Below the pieces are notes generated by a model. That model made no database searches. It saw only the letters and a list, made by a program, of their open reading frames with translations, and was not told where the DNA came from. From NCBI GenBank assembly GCA_040003315.1, contig JBDUCU010000087.1, forward strand, positions 1 to 12,238: a stretch of DNA of 12,238 bases. Reading direction: 5' to 3'. Source of the DNA: JACCZX01 sp040003315. GTDB taxonomy: Bacteria > Pseudomonadota > Gammaproteobacteria > Burkholderiales > Burkholderiaceae_F. The translations under genes were made by a program, and so were the position numbers. Numbering within the stretch: the stretch's first letter is position 1; each line of letters opens with the position of its first letter. Below, piece by piece: positions 1 to 6,403 of the stretch.

Positions 1-25
1 GCCCCGCATCGCGGGGCGTTTTATT
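1..25 (+). terminator. Rho-independent terminator of an upstream gene
   Basis: A GCCCCGC stem, an ATC loop and a GCGGGGC stem form a 7-bp GC-only hairpin, followed directly by GTTTTATT. This is a classic intrinsic terminator for plus-strand transcription entering from outside the window. It also lies downstream of the minus-strand peptide gene at 74-202 and could stop that transcript too, but any T tract on that side is beyond the window edge. Confidence 0.88.
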
Positions 26-73
26 GTCCGGTTAGTTCCGCTTGGCTGGCCAAGGCTAATGGTCGAGAACCGA

Positions 74-202
74 CTATTGGAATATGTCAATCACTGAGCC
101 GCCGCCGACGATATCCAAGTCGTGCAACGAAAGCTCGATCTCAACCGTTTGGTCGACAACAAGTTGCTCTTCAACGATTGTAATTTCGGTGGTGGTATTC
201 AT
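74..202 (-). CDS. Double-glycine leader peptide, predicted heptapeptide precursor
   Basis: This short minus-strand gene encodes 42 residues, starting MNTTTEITIV and ending GGGSVIDIFQ. A GGAGA ribosome-binding site sits six bases before the ATG. Residues 23-35 (ELSLHDLDIVGGG) match the double-glycine leader consensus. Counting back from cleavage after Gly35 puts Val at -4, Leu at -7, Asp at -8 and Leu at -12, as in colicin V-type leaders cut by C39 peptidases. The product would be only SVIDIFQ, far too short for an ordinary bacteriocin and of a size typical of a signal peptide; cleavage after Gly34 would give one more Gly. The leader is long (35 residues) and acidic. The gene is divergent from a TPR-HD-GYP gene, and a C39 exporter is encoded about 7 kb away. 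That it is expressed, exported and used as a signal is inference. Confidence 0.72.
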   Translation of the reverse strand: MNTTTEITIVEEQLVVDQTVEIELSLHDLDIVGGGSVIDIFQ

Positions 203-357
203 AACAGTTCTCCGTTGGAAGTTGTTTTAGTGACCGCCTCTGCCGCACTGCGCCGGAAGCTCGGACAGAGCATGGACCAGTTGAGACGGGAACTGAATCC
301 CGTATCCAACTGACTGTTGCGACGGCGAAGAACATCGCAAACTCTCAGCTTACGAAA
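203..357. promoter_or_regulatory. Divergent promoter region with inverted repeat
   Basis: This 155-base gap separates the divergent peptide gene and the TPR-HD-GYP gene, so promoters for both should lie here. A perfect inverted repeat, ACGGGA-N6-TCCCGT, occupies 286-303 and is a candidate operator, because both genes would be controlled from this gap. I see no convincing sigma-70 -35/-10 pair. Open frames cross the gap on both strands (plus from 205, minus from 399), but neither has a good start or a recognisable product. Confidence 0.4.
209..213 (-). promoter_or_regulatory. Ribosome-binding site of the 42-residue peptide
   Basis: GGAGA on the minus strand, six bases before the ATG at 202. 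It is the main evidence besides the leader motif that the short ORF is translated. Confidence 0.65.
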
Positions 358-2208
358 GTGGCTGACATGGTGGAAAGCGCGCAGGACCAACTGTTGCACC
401 TTGAGGCGGAGCTCAAGGGAAATCTAATATCGCCCCGCGCCGACACGGCAGTCTTTCTTGAAGGCGCGCTCGCGCGGCTCCGTGACATTCCATTCTCCAC
501 TGACCCTGCAAGGCGGGTCGAGTGTTTGTTGAATATCGCCCAGCAGTTCTATCACCAAGGTCAGGGCGCGTTTCGGGCAGTTGAACCGGCAGCAGTGGCT
601 GTAATGGTTGCCAATGATCTGGGCAACGCCGCATTGCTTCGAAAGGCACTCACCTTTCAGGGAATCATTCTGTCGCAAACCAATAACCCAGGCGACGCAT
701 TGCTTTCTCTGTCGGAAGCGCTGCGGCTCTCGGAAGAGCTGCAAGACGACACTGCAATTGCCACGGTCTGGAATGGTTTGGGAACCGCGTTTTACGCAGC
801 GGCGATGTATCTGGACGCGCTCGAATGCCTTGACAGAGCCGCTGTATTAGCGTCAAGCCCTGCGTTACGAAATGTTCGTTCCGCCGCTCTGGCGAATGCT
901 GCCCTGTGCTGCTTGCATACGCATGCATATGAGGAAGGAATCGACAAGATTCGAATGGCGATCTCCTTAATGCCTAACCCTGATTCACCATCGCAGCTAT
1001 TAGCTCGAGTGTTTGCCGAAGGCACATTTACCCGCCTTTTGCTTGCAACGGGCCGGGTGCAGGAAGCATCGGCCCGGGCGGCACTCGCGAAAGAATTTGC
1101 GTCATTGGCCAAATCGGTGCGATCCGACGTCTCAGCCGCGTGCTCGGAAGCGCTTGTCGAAGTTTTTTCGGGCCTGGCCGATGTCGGCTTATCGCGCGGA
1201 ATGGCCGCCCTTGAGAAAGCGCGAGAGGTCAAGCCGATGTTGCGCGAGACGTTGCTTGCGATGGTGCAGGCACATGAAAAGGCTGGACGCCCCGAACGGG
1301 CACTCGCTCTGCATCGCGAACTGACTCTGCATATCCGAAAAGCACAGCACGAAAATATTGTTCGGCATCAAGAGCTGCATCTAAAGCAGCTCGAATCTGC
1401 CGACAATTCTCAATTTCCGCCGCACTTCTTAGAGGAAAAGGACGCCGAGCTGACTCAAAAGATCGCCGCCCAAACCGTAGGCGCCAGGCAGGGCCGGTTG
1501 CTCGAGCAGATGGCCTTCACGGCAGAGATGCGCGACGATCCAACAGGGGAGCACTGCTACCGGGTGGCACGACTGGCGGCACTGCTGGCCGAAGCGCACG
1601 GCGGGTCACCTGAGACTTGCGCAACGATCGAGCTCGCTGCGCGGCTGCACGATATCGGCAAGGTCGGGATTCCCGACACGCTGATGCAAAAGCCCTCGCT
1701 GCTTTCGGATGGCGAGCGTCAAATTTTGGAAACGCACGCCAAGACCGGCGCAGAGCTACTGTCGCGGACGAAGGTGTCTTACGGCGGCATCGCAGAGGAC
1801 ATCGCCCGGCATCATCATGAGCGCTGGGATGGCCACGGCTATTCGGACGGTATTTCCGGGTCGGCAATCCCGCTGCCTGCGCGCATCGTCGCCGTGTGTG
1901 ACGTCTACGACGCTATGACGCACGACAAGGCGTATCGCCGTGCGCTGTCGAGCGAGGAGGCGATTGCCGAAATGGCGCGCGGCCGTGGCTTGCAGTTCGA
2001 TCCGAAATTGATCGACCTCTTCGGCCCGTTAATCGCGCGCCTGCGAGCGCAGCACAAGGACCTGGATGCGTACCTCGGCGCAGCGGCACGCCAAACCGCG
2101 CTAACTGTTGCGCGGCAGAAGATCGCCGAGTCGCTGGCCAGGCCGATCGGAAGTGTTGAGCCGGGGGTGCTTGGGACGCCCACGTCCGAAAACGTCAAAT
2201 ACGGCTAG
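358..2208 (+). CDS. TPR-repeat protein with C-terminal HD-GYP domain
   Basis: A predicted cytosolic signalling protein of 616 residues. Residues about 50-330 are alpha-helical with TPR-like repeats (paired helices such as 110-125, 134-165 and 177-205). A probable coiled coil follows at about 325-380, then an HD-GYP phosphodiesterase domain at about 385-560. Visible metal-site elements are H431-D432 with K435 (LHDIGKVGIPD), H460, H486-H487-E488, D491 and D515. The signature reads GYS (494-496) instead of GYP. HD-GYP domains hydrolyse cyclic-di-GMP; TPR arrays bind peptides or proteins. No signal peptide or membrane helix is seen, so the input is probably intracellular. GTG 358 gives the longest form; ATG 367 is equally possible, and neither has a strong ribosome-binding site. 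The TPR half is visibly more AT-rich than the HD-GYP half, hinting at mosaic origin. It is divergent from a putative peptide pheromone gene. Confidence 0.88.
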   Translation: MADMVESAQDQLLHLEAELKGNLISPRADTAVFLEGALARLRDIPFSTDPARRVECLLNIAQQFYHQGQGAFRAVEPAAVAVMVANDLGNAALLRKALTFQGIILSQTNNPGDALLSLSEALRLSEELQDDTAIATVWNGLGTAFYAAAMYLDALECLDRAAVLASSPALRNVRSAALANAALCCLHTHAYEEGIDKIRMAISLMPNPDSPSQLLARVFAEGTFTRLLLATGRVQEASARAALAKEFASLAKSVRSDVSAACSEALVEVFSGLADVGLSRGMAALEKAREVKPMLRETLLAMVQAHEKAGRPERALALHRELTLHIRKAQHENIVRHQELHLKQLESADNSQFPPHFLEEKDAELTQKIAAQTVGARQGRLLEQMAFTAEMRDDPTGEHCYRVARLAALLAEAHGGSPETCATIELAARLHDIGKVGIPDTLMQKPSLLSDGERQILETHAKTGAELLSRTKVSYGGIAEDIARHHHERWDGHGYSDGISGSAIPLPARIVAVCDVYDAMTHDKAYRRALSSEEAIAEMARGRGLQFDPKLIDLFGPLIARLRAQHKDLDAYLGAAARQTALTVARQKIAESLARPIGSVEPGVLGTPTSENVKYG

Positions 2209-2247
2209 CGTTGGTGCGCGGCCCGGCACCTTGCCGCCGCACAAATC

Positions 2248-3462
2248 CTATAAAAATCCCGCCTCAGGCAACTGCCGTCGCTCGGCCAGAACATCGAGAA
2301 TCAATCCGAACGTCGCCTCTGTCAGCGGCTTGCGCAACACTGGCACTTGCTCCGAGATCTTCAAAAGATTCGGATTGCGCGCATGCCCGGTGACGACGAT
2401 CACCTTCAATCCATCGCCGCCCCAGCGTCGGCGGATCACATCGAGATAGGTGGTGCAGTCGCTGTTCTTCAGCTGATAGTCGAGCAGCACGAGGTCGGGC
2501 ATGCGTTTCATCTCGACCACGCCATTGAGCCATGCCATCGGTTCATGGTGCGCGAAGACTTCGACGCCCAGGCTGCCGAACAGGCGCTCGGTTGTACGCA
2601 GCAGACTGACATCGTCGTCGAGGATCGCGACCAGCTTGTTCTTTGCCAGTCTTGCGGTTTCCATGTCGCGCAACCGCGGGCGTGGTGCCACGCGTGTGAC
2701 CGGACCCGGTAGACGAACGCGAAACAACGTTCCGCGGCGCGGCTCTGAGACGCAGGTGACCGTGCCACCCATGCGCTCCGTGTACAGACGCACGTTGTAG
2801 AGGCCGAGACCGGAGCGGGCTGCCGAGTAGCCGATTGGTGTCAGCGAAGGCGCTTCGATCGGTTCAAAGATGCGCGCCACGGCTTCGGGCTTGATACCGC
2901 GGCCGTTGTCGCGCACCTCGAAGGCAATATCGTCTCCGGCGGGGCGTGCGCCGATCAGAATATTCTTGCCATTCGAGTGCCATATCGCATTGGCGATCAG
3001 ATTATTCAGGATGCGGTCGACCCAGCGTTCGTCGGCGATAAACGCCATTCTCGATTGCGCGCCGCGCAACGATATATCGAGGTCCTTGGCGAGCGTCATG
3101 TTGCTCTTGCACGCACGCTCGATGATCTCATCGGCGTTGATCGAGCGCGGAGTAGGGCGTGTGTCGTCGAGTTCGAGCCGGATCGCGTCGATCAAGTCCT
3201 GCTGCAGGTCGGTGATCTGGCGTACCGCCGCCTGCACGGCCACGAGTTCAGCTTTCACCGATGGCAGCGTGGTCTGCAGCGACCGGACAGTTCCCGCTGC
3301 ATCAAGATCGTTGATCAGGATCCGCAGATTGCGCAGGCTCATCGCAAGCGTCGTCTGCGGTTGTCGGCCATCGTGGTCCAGCGCAACCACGACGCGCACG
3401 CGCTCTTCGGGCGTCATCGTGCCGGTCAGGCGCGACTTCGGACGAAAGATCGGATCGTTCAT
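2248..3462 (-). CDS. Sensorless hybrid histidine kinase with C-terminal receiver
   Basis: This 404-residue protein begins almost directly with a dimerisation/phosphoacceptor region: H30 in LDHDGRQP resembles the HDxRQP H-box of a common proteobacterial kinase subgroup. A HATPase_c domain follows, with the N box around N153-N154, a D185-NGRGI box and a GLGL motif at 218-221. The receiver domain at about 275-395 has acidic residues D282-D284, phosphoacceptor D328 in LVLLDYQ, T358 and K378. There is no PAS, GAF or transmembrane segment, so the input must come from a partner protein or through the short N-terminus. The ATG overlaps the stop of the response-regulator gene (ATGA at 3459-3462), so the two are translationally coupled and should form one phosphorelay. 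The 3' end converges on the HD-GYP gene with about 39 bases between stops and no clear terminator. Confidence 0.88.
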   Translation of the reverse strand: MNDPIFRPKSRLTGTMTPEERVRVVVALDHDGRQPQTTLAMSLRNLRILINDLDAAGTVRSLQTTLPSVKAELVAVQAAVRQITDLQQDLIDAIRLELDDTRPTPRSINADEIIERACKSNMTLAKDLDISLRGAQSRMAFIADERWVDRILNNLIANAIWHSNGKNILIGARPAGDDIAFEVRDNGRGIKPEAVARIFEPIEAPSLTPIGYSAARSGLGLYNVRLYTERMGGTVTCVSEPRRGTLFRVRLPGPVTRVAPRPRLRDMETARLAKNKLVAILDDDVSLLRTTERLFGSLGVEVFAHHEPMAWLNGVVEMKRMPDLVLLDYQLKNSDCTTYLDVIRRRWGGDGLKVIVVTGHARNPNLLKISEQVPVLRKPLTEATFGLILDVLAERRQLPEAGFL

Positions 3463-4085
3463 GCGCGCGTGCGTGCAGCAAGCAGGCCGAGGTCGCGCGC
3501 TCGCCCAGCAGCCTGGACCCGCGTTCTGACACCGAGCTTCTTGTAGATCGCGCGCAGGTGCGTCTTGAAGGTGCTTTCGCTGACGCCCAGCATGTCAGCC
3601 AGTTGTTTGTTCACCTTGCCCGACGCGAGCGCCTTGATGACTTCAGCTTCGCGATCGGTCAGTCGGCTGCGGTGAATCGGCGGCGCTGGCTCCGTAGCCT
3701 CGGGCGGAAAGTAGAAACCGTAGTCGAGCACCTTGCGCAAGCTTTCGGTGAATCGTTCGATGTCGGTGCTTTTCGTCAAATATCCGCGCGCACCCTGGGC
3801 GAAGGCGTCGCGCATCACGTGCGGATCGGTTTCCGCGCTGACGATCGCGATCGCGGCATTCGGAGCCAGCCGATGCAGACGGTTCAGGCCCGAAAGCCCA
3901 TCGGTATCGGGCAGCCTCAGGTCCAGCAGAATCACATCCGGTGCCTGCCAATCCGCAAGCGCGTGTTCGGCCTCGTCGATCGAACCCGCAATGCGAGTCT
4001 CAGCCAAAGGCCGGAGCGTGCGCACCTCGTTGGCGGTGGCGCGCGCCACGAGCGGGTGATCATCGACGATGAGTACGCGTGTCAT
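3459..4085 (-). CDS. FixJ/NarL-type response regulator
   Basis: With the ATG at 4085 the protein has 208 residues and starts MTRVLIVDDHPL, the normal beginning of a receiver domain. The phosphoacceptor is D55 in VILLDLRLPDTDG, with S83 and K105 (YLTKS) completing the active site. A short linker rich in Pro and Glu leads to a GerE/LuxR helix-turn-helix domain at about 145-205 (LTDREAEVIKALASG, then KQLADMLGVSESTFKTHL). An in-frame TTG at 4118 would add 11 residues but gives an atypical N-terminus. Neither start has a strong ribosome-binding site. It is the first gene of a two-gene operon with the hybrid kinase. It is divergent from the small LuxR gene across a region with a palindrome, so it may regulate that promoter, itself, or both. 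Confidence 0.92.
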   Translation of the reverse strand: MTRVLIVDDHPLVARATANEVRTLRPLAETRIAGSIDEAEHALADWQAPDVILLDLRLPDTDGLSGLNRLHRLAPNAAIAIVSAETDPHVMRDAFAQGARGYLTKSTDIERFTESLRKVLDYGFYFPPEATEPAPPIHRSRLTDREAEVIKALASGKVNKQLADMLGVSESTFKTHLRAIYKKLGVRTRVQAAGRARDLGLLAARTRA

Positions 4086-4319
4086 TGCACGAAACCGTGG
4101 CAAATCCTGAGGGCTCAATCAAAGAAGCTCTCGAAACATCGCTGTTTCAGCAGCAAAAGTAAACGAGCCCGGCACCAAGTGATCTCGTCCGATCGGACGA
4201 TAGACGGTGACTCATCGGACGATTTGCTTGCCGACATAGAGCGCGGACGATCCAACTTGTGTATCGACATTGCAGTAAGAGCGGGCCCTAGTGCCGGTTC
4301 AAGGCAAGCGGGAGGTCGA
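4086..4319. promoter_or_regulatory. Regulatory region between divergent response regulator and LuxR gene
   Basis: About 235 bases without a convincing gene. It holds the perfect palindrome TCGTCCGATCGGACGA (4185-4200) and further direct half-sites GGACGA at 4217-4222 (inside ATCGGACGAT) and 4245-4250 (inside GCGGACGAT). Another half-site lies just outside, at 4351-4356. Half-site starts are 22 and 28 bases apart after the palindrome. The plus strand stays open in one frame, but that frame continues the antisense shadow of the response regulator. Binding by the FixJ-type or stand-alone LuxR protein is inference. No clear -35/-10 pair was found. Confidence 0.6.
4182..4202. repeat. 21-bp direct repeat copy 1, containing a 16-bp palindrome
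   Basis: These 21 bases are identical, in the same orientation, to 9780-9800, about 5.6 kb away. The inner 16 bases, TCGTCCGATCGGACGA (4185-4200), are a perfect palindrome: six-base arms around GATC. Homology outside the 21 bases is weak, but further GGACGA half-sites follow both copies. The symmetry fits a dimeric DNA-binding protein. Confidence 0.85.
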
Positions 4320-4361
4320 ATGATCATCGTCTTTGACACCAGCGTCCAGCGGACGATTTGA
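4320..4361 (+). CDS. 13-codon leader ORF coupled to LuxR gene
   Basis: The ORF encodes MIIVFDTSVQRTI. It has the strongest Shine-Dalgarno in the region (GGGAGG at 4310-4315, four bases before the ATG). Its TGA (4359-4361) overlaps the next ATG (4361-4363) in a TGATG arrangement. The LuxR gene itself has only a weak ribosome-binding site (GGACGA at 4351-4356), so translating this leader could deliver ribosomes to it. The peptide has no export leader and may have no function of its own. The arrangement is seen directly; coupling is inferred. Confidence 0.45.
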   Translation: MIIVFDTSVQRTI

Positions 4362-4630
4362 TGCCTCAGATGGGCAATCCAGAACTCGTTTTGGCGCCTT
4401 TAAGCGATAAGTCGACGGTTCACCTGACGCCGCGCGAGGTTGAAGTGGCGAGGTTTCTGGCTTACGGGGCGTCGAACAAGCAGATTGCGCAGAAACTCGA
4501 CGTTAGCGACTTCACTGTGCGAGACCACGTTTCTTGTCTGCTCAAGAAATTCGAGGTCGATTCGCGCGCGCGCCTCGCGGTCGTGCTTTCTTCGGGTTTT
4601 GTAGTAGGGCAAGTCTTTCTGTCCAAATAA
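4361..4630 (+). CDS. Stand-alone LuxR/GerE helix-turn-helix protein
   Basis: An 89-residue protein that is almost entirely one LuxR-type DNA-binding domain. LTPREVEVARFLAYGASNKQ (22-41) opens the domain, and the helix-turn-helix runs through IAQKLDVSDFTVRDHVSCLL (42-61). There is no receiver, autoinducer-binding or ATPase domain, so it may act by abundance or by pairing with another LuxR-type protein, as GerE-like regulators do. ATG 4361 is chosen because it overlaps the leader stop; TTG 4358 would add one residue and ATG 4370 would remove three. It lies immediately upstream of the export genes in the same direction (91-base gap to hlyD), which makes it a candidate regulator of them. A GGACGA half-site overlaps its own ribosome-binding position, so autoregulation is possible. 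Confidence 0.82.
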   Translation: MPQMGNPELVLAPLSDKSTVHLTPREVEVARFLAYGASNKQIAQKLDVSDFTVRDHVSCLLKKFEVDSRARLAVVLSSGFVVGQVFLSK

Positions 4631-4721
4631 TCACCCGCCCCCTACATCTGTCGGGATTGTTCAGTGTGCGATCGCAAAGTAGCTTTCGCATCAAAGCTCG
4701 TTCGTTGTTGAGGGAAAACAA

Positions 4722-5990
4722 GTGCACGACTTATTCCGTCGCGAAGCGTTAGACGCGAAGAGCAACGCGTTCCTTGGCACTACCGTTTTGCGTCCGCCGT
4801 TCTCGTTTTCGGCATGGGCGGCGATTAGCGCGCTGCTGGTATCGGCCTTGATCGCATTCCTGATCTTCGGCGAATACACCAAACGCACGCGCGTCATCGG
4901 CATCACCGCACCAGACTCAGGCGTGATCAAGCTGATGGCGCCGCAGGCGGGGATCGTGATCGAACGCAGCGTCAAGGAAGGTCAGTTCGTCAAAGCGGGC
5001 GAAACTTTGTTTGTTCTTTCGGCTGAGCGGATGACCGCGTCTTTGAACGGGGTCGCCGGCGCGCAAAGCGCGATGCTCGATCAACTTCGATTACGACGCG
5101 AGAGCCTGCGCGACGAGCTCACGCGGCAACGAACATTGATCGAACAGCAGTCGTCGCAGATGGCGCGTCGGCTCGCCGATCTCCGGATCGAAGCCGAACA
5201 GTCACAGCGCGAGATCGCAACTTTGCAGGCGCGCACTGCATCGAGCGAAACGCAGACGCGAAGGTTAGAAGACCTGGCGCGTCAAGGCTTCATGAGTGAA
5301 CTGGCCGTGCAACAGAAGCGCGAAGAAGCCCTCGATCAGCAGGCTCGTCTACAGGCGCTGCAGCGCAATCGCTTTGCGCTCGAACGCGAAGCAGCGAGCC
5401 TCGCGGCCGATCTGCGTCAGCTGCCCTTACGCGGCGATCAGCAAGCCGCCGAGATCAGCCGCAGCATGGCATCGATCGAGCAGGAACTTGCGGCGACCGA
5501 AGCCAACCGGCAGATTGTCGTGACCGCGCCGCAGGACGGCACCGTCACCGCCATCTTGGCCGAGAAAGGCCAGATGGTCGGTACCCAGCCGCTGCTGACA
5601 CTGTTGCCGGCCGACGGCACGCTCGAAGCACATCTGTTTGCGCCGAGCAAGGCAGTTGGCTTCGTCGAACCGGGGCAGCACGTGCGTGTGCGCTATGCAG
5701 CGTACCCATATCAGAAGTTCGGTCAATACGAAGGCACGGTCACGCACGTATCGCGCAGCGCCTTGGCAGGGAACGAGTTGCCGTTGCAGCTCGCAGCAAT
5801 GGCACAGCAGGCTAACGCAGAAGGGCTGTACAAGATCACGGTCGCGTTGGCGCATAGCACTGTAACGGCCTACGGCAAGCGGCAGCCGCTGACGGCCGGC
5901 ATGCAACTGGAAGCCGATGTGCTGCAGGACACACGATCGTTGATCGAGTGGGTGTTTGAGCCGTTGGTGAGTTTAAGAGGAAAGATGTAG
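4722..5990 (+). CDS. HlyD/CvaA-family membrane fusion protein for peptide export
   Basis: This 422-residue periplasmic adaptor should link the C39 ABC exporter in the inner membrane to a TolC-like outer-membrane channel; its length is close to CvaA of colicin V secretion. It has a short cytosolic N-terminus and one membrane helix at about 30-50 (ISALLVSALIAFLIFG). The first half of a lipoyl-like domain is at about 62-100, a long alpha-helical coiled-coil hairpin at about 108-262, the second lipoyl half at about 266-297 (APQDGTVTAILAEKGQMVG), and a beta-barrel/C-terminal region to 422. The start is GTG 4722, preceded by GAGGGA at a suitable distance. No TolC gene is present in the window, so a housekeeping TolC is presumably used. 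The two substrate genes follow after about 215 bases. Confidence 0.93.
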   Translation: MHDLFRREALDAKSNAFLGTTVLRPPFSFSAWAAISALLVSALIAFLIFGEYTKRTRVIGITAPDSGVIKLMAPQAGIVIERSVKEGQFVKAGETLFVLSAERMTASLNGVAGAQSAMLDQLRLRRESLRDELTRQRTLIEQQSSQMARRLADLRIEAEQSQREIATLQARTASSETQTRRLEDLARQGFMSELAVQQKREEALDQQARLQALQRNRFALEREAASLAADLRQLPLRGDQQAAEISRSMASIEQELAATEANRQIVVTAPQDGTVTAILAEKGQMVGTQPLLTLLPADGTLEAHLFAPSKAVGFVEPGQHVRVRYAAYPYQKFGQYEGTVTHVSRSALAGNELPLQLAAMAQQANAEGLYKITVALAHSTVTAYGKRQPLTAGMQLEADVLQDTRSLIEWVFEPLVSLRGKM

Positions 5991-6205
5991 TTATTGGACC
6001 AACGCACCGTATAACCACTTACGTTCCGCGTCCGCTGTAGCGAACGGCTGAAGCCGCGCGACTTAAGTCGTCGCAATCCGAGGCAGGCGTTTGTGCCTTG
6101 ACGTCGACATTGATGAGTTTGGGCGAAATTTTGGAATCCGTCTCTGACCAATAGCTCGTTTTACCCAGCACTCGGGTCGAAGTGCACTTACTGCAGGGGG
6201 TATCA
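5991..6205 (+). promoter_or_regulatory. Intergenic region upstream of the peptide genes
   Basis: This 215-base gap, AT-richer than the flanking genes, separates hlyD from the substrate peptides. It contains a small hairpin, CGGCT-GA-AGCCG (6045-6056), and a perfect palindrome, CGACTTAAGTCG (6059-6070), which may be an operator or a processing/stability element. A TTGACG box at 6098-6103 lacks a convincing -10 at normal spacing. An unusually strong ribosome-binding site, AGGGGG (6195-6200), sits five bases before the first peptide ATG. The gap suggests separate, probably higher, expression of the peptides relative to the exporter. No other coding sequence was recognised. Confidence 0.4.
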
Positions 6206-6370
6206 ATGCGTTTACTATCAACTGAGGCAACTCGATCCATCGCGGGAGGGTCATTTGAACTAGAAATGGACACAGGTGCACGCGAAGGACAAGGCTCTAG
6301 TAATCCGTTCGATGGCCTGAGATCCACTATCGAGATTAAGTGGAAGTTCATATCTGTCGAGTGTCAATAG
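6206..6370 (+). CDS. Double-glycine secreted peptide 1 (microcin-like)
   Basis: A 54-residue precursor. The leader MRLLSTEATRSIAGG (1-15) ends in Gly-Gly with Ile at -4 and Leu at -12, as C39 peptidases prefer. The predicted 39-residue product starts SFELEMDTGAREGQGSS, then diverges from peptide 2 and ends in an alternating hydrophobic/charged stretch (STIEIKWKFISVECQ) with a single Cys. The start is set by AGGGGG before ATG 6206; an in-frame ATG at 6182 would add eight residues and spoil the leader. It is followed 33 bases later by its paralogue and shares the strand with the exporter. Probably a bacteriocin/microcin or a signalling peptide. I do not recognise the family. Confidence 0.82.
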   Translation: MRLLSTEATRSIAGGSFELEMDTGAREGQGSSNPFDGLRSTIEIKWKFISVECQ

Positions 6371-6403
6371 GTCATCGTAAACAACCGACATAAGGACAAG
6401 ACA

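Noticed and set aside
32..59. Inverted repeat CTTGGC-TG-GCCAAG with outer TTAG/CTAA
   Set aside because: It could be a second hairpin behind the minus-strand peptide gene, but it lacks a T tract and is short; not strong enough to call.
122..313. Plus-strand 63-codon ORF
   Set aside because: It overlaps the minus-strand double-glycine peptide gene, has no ribosome-binding site and no recognisable product; it is most simply an antisense frame.
199..399. Minus-strand 66-codon ORF whose TGA overlaps the peptide ATG
   Set aside because: The ATGA overlap is attractive, but the ORF begins inside the HD-GYP gene, has no leader or domain and no ribosome signal; probably coincidental.
2213..2230. GGTGC/GCACC hairpin between the convergent HD-GYP and kinase genes
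   Set aside because: Only five base pairs and no T run on either strand; not a credible terminator.
4115..4339. Minus-strand 74-codon ORF in the regulatory region
   Set aside because: It has a GTG start with no ribosome-binding site and no domain, and it crosses the palindrome and half-sites; regulatory DNA explains this stretch better.
3558..4361. Long plus-strand ORF antisense to the response regulator
   Set aside because: It is an antisense frame of a GC-rich gene; only its last 13 codons, which have their own strong ribosome site, are kept as a leader ORF.
6098..6103. TTGACG as a -35 box for the peptide genes
   Set aside because: No acceptable -10 hexamer is found 16-18 bases downstream.
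6019..6351. Minus-strand 110-codon ORF opposite peptide 1
   Set aside because: It is antisense to a well-supported peptide gene and has no ribosome signal or recognisable domain.
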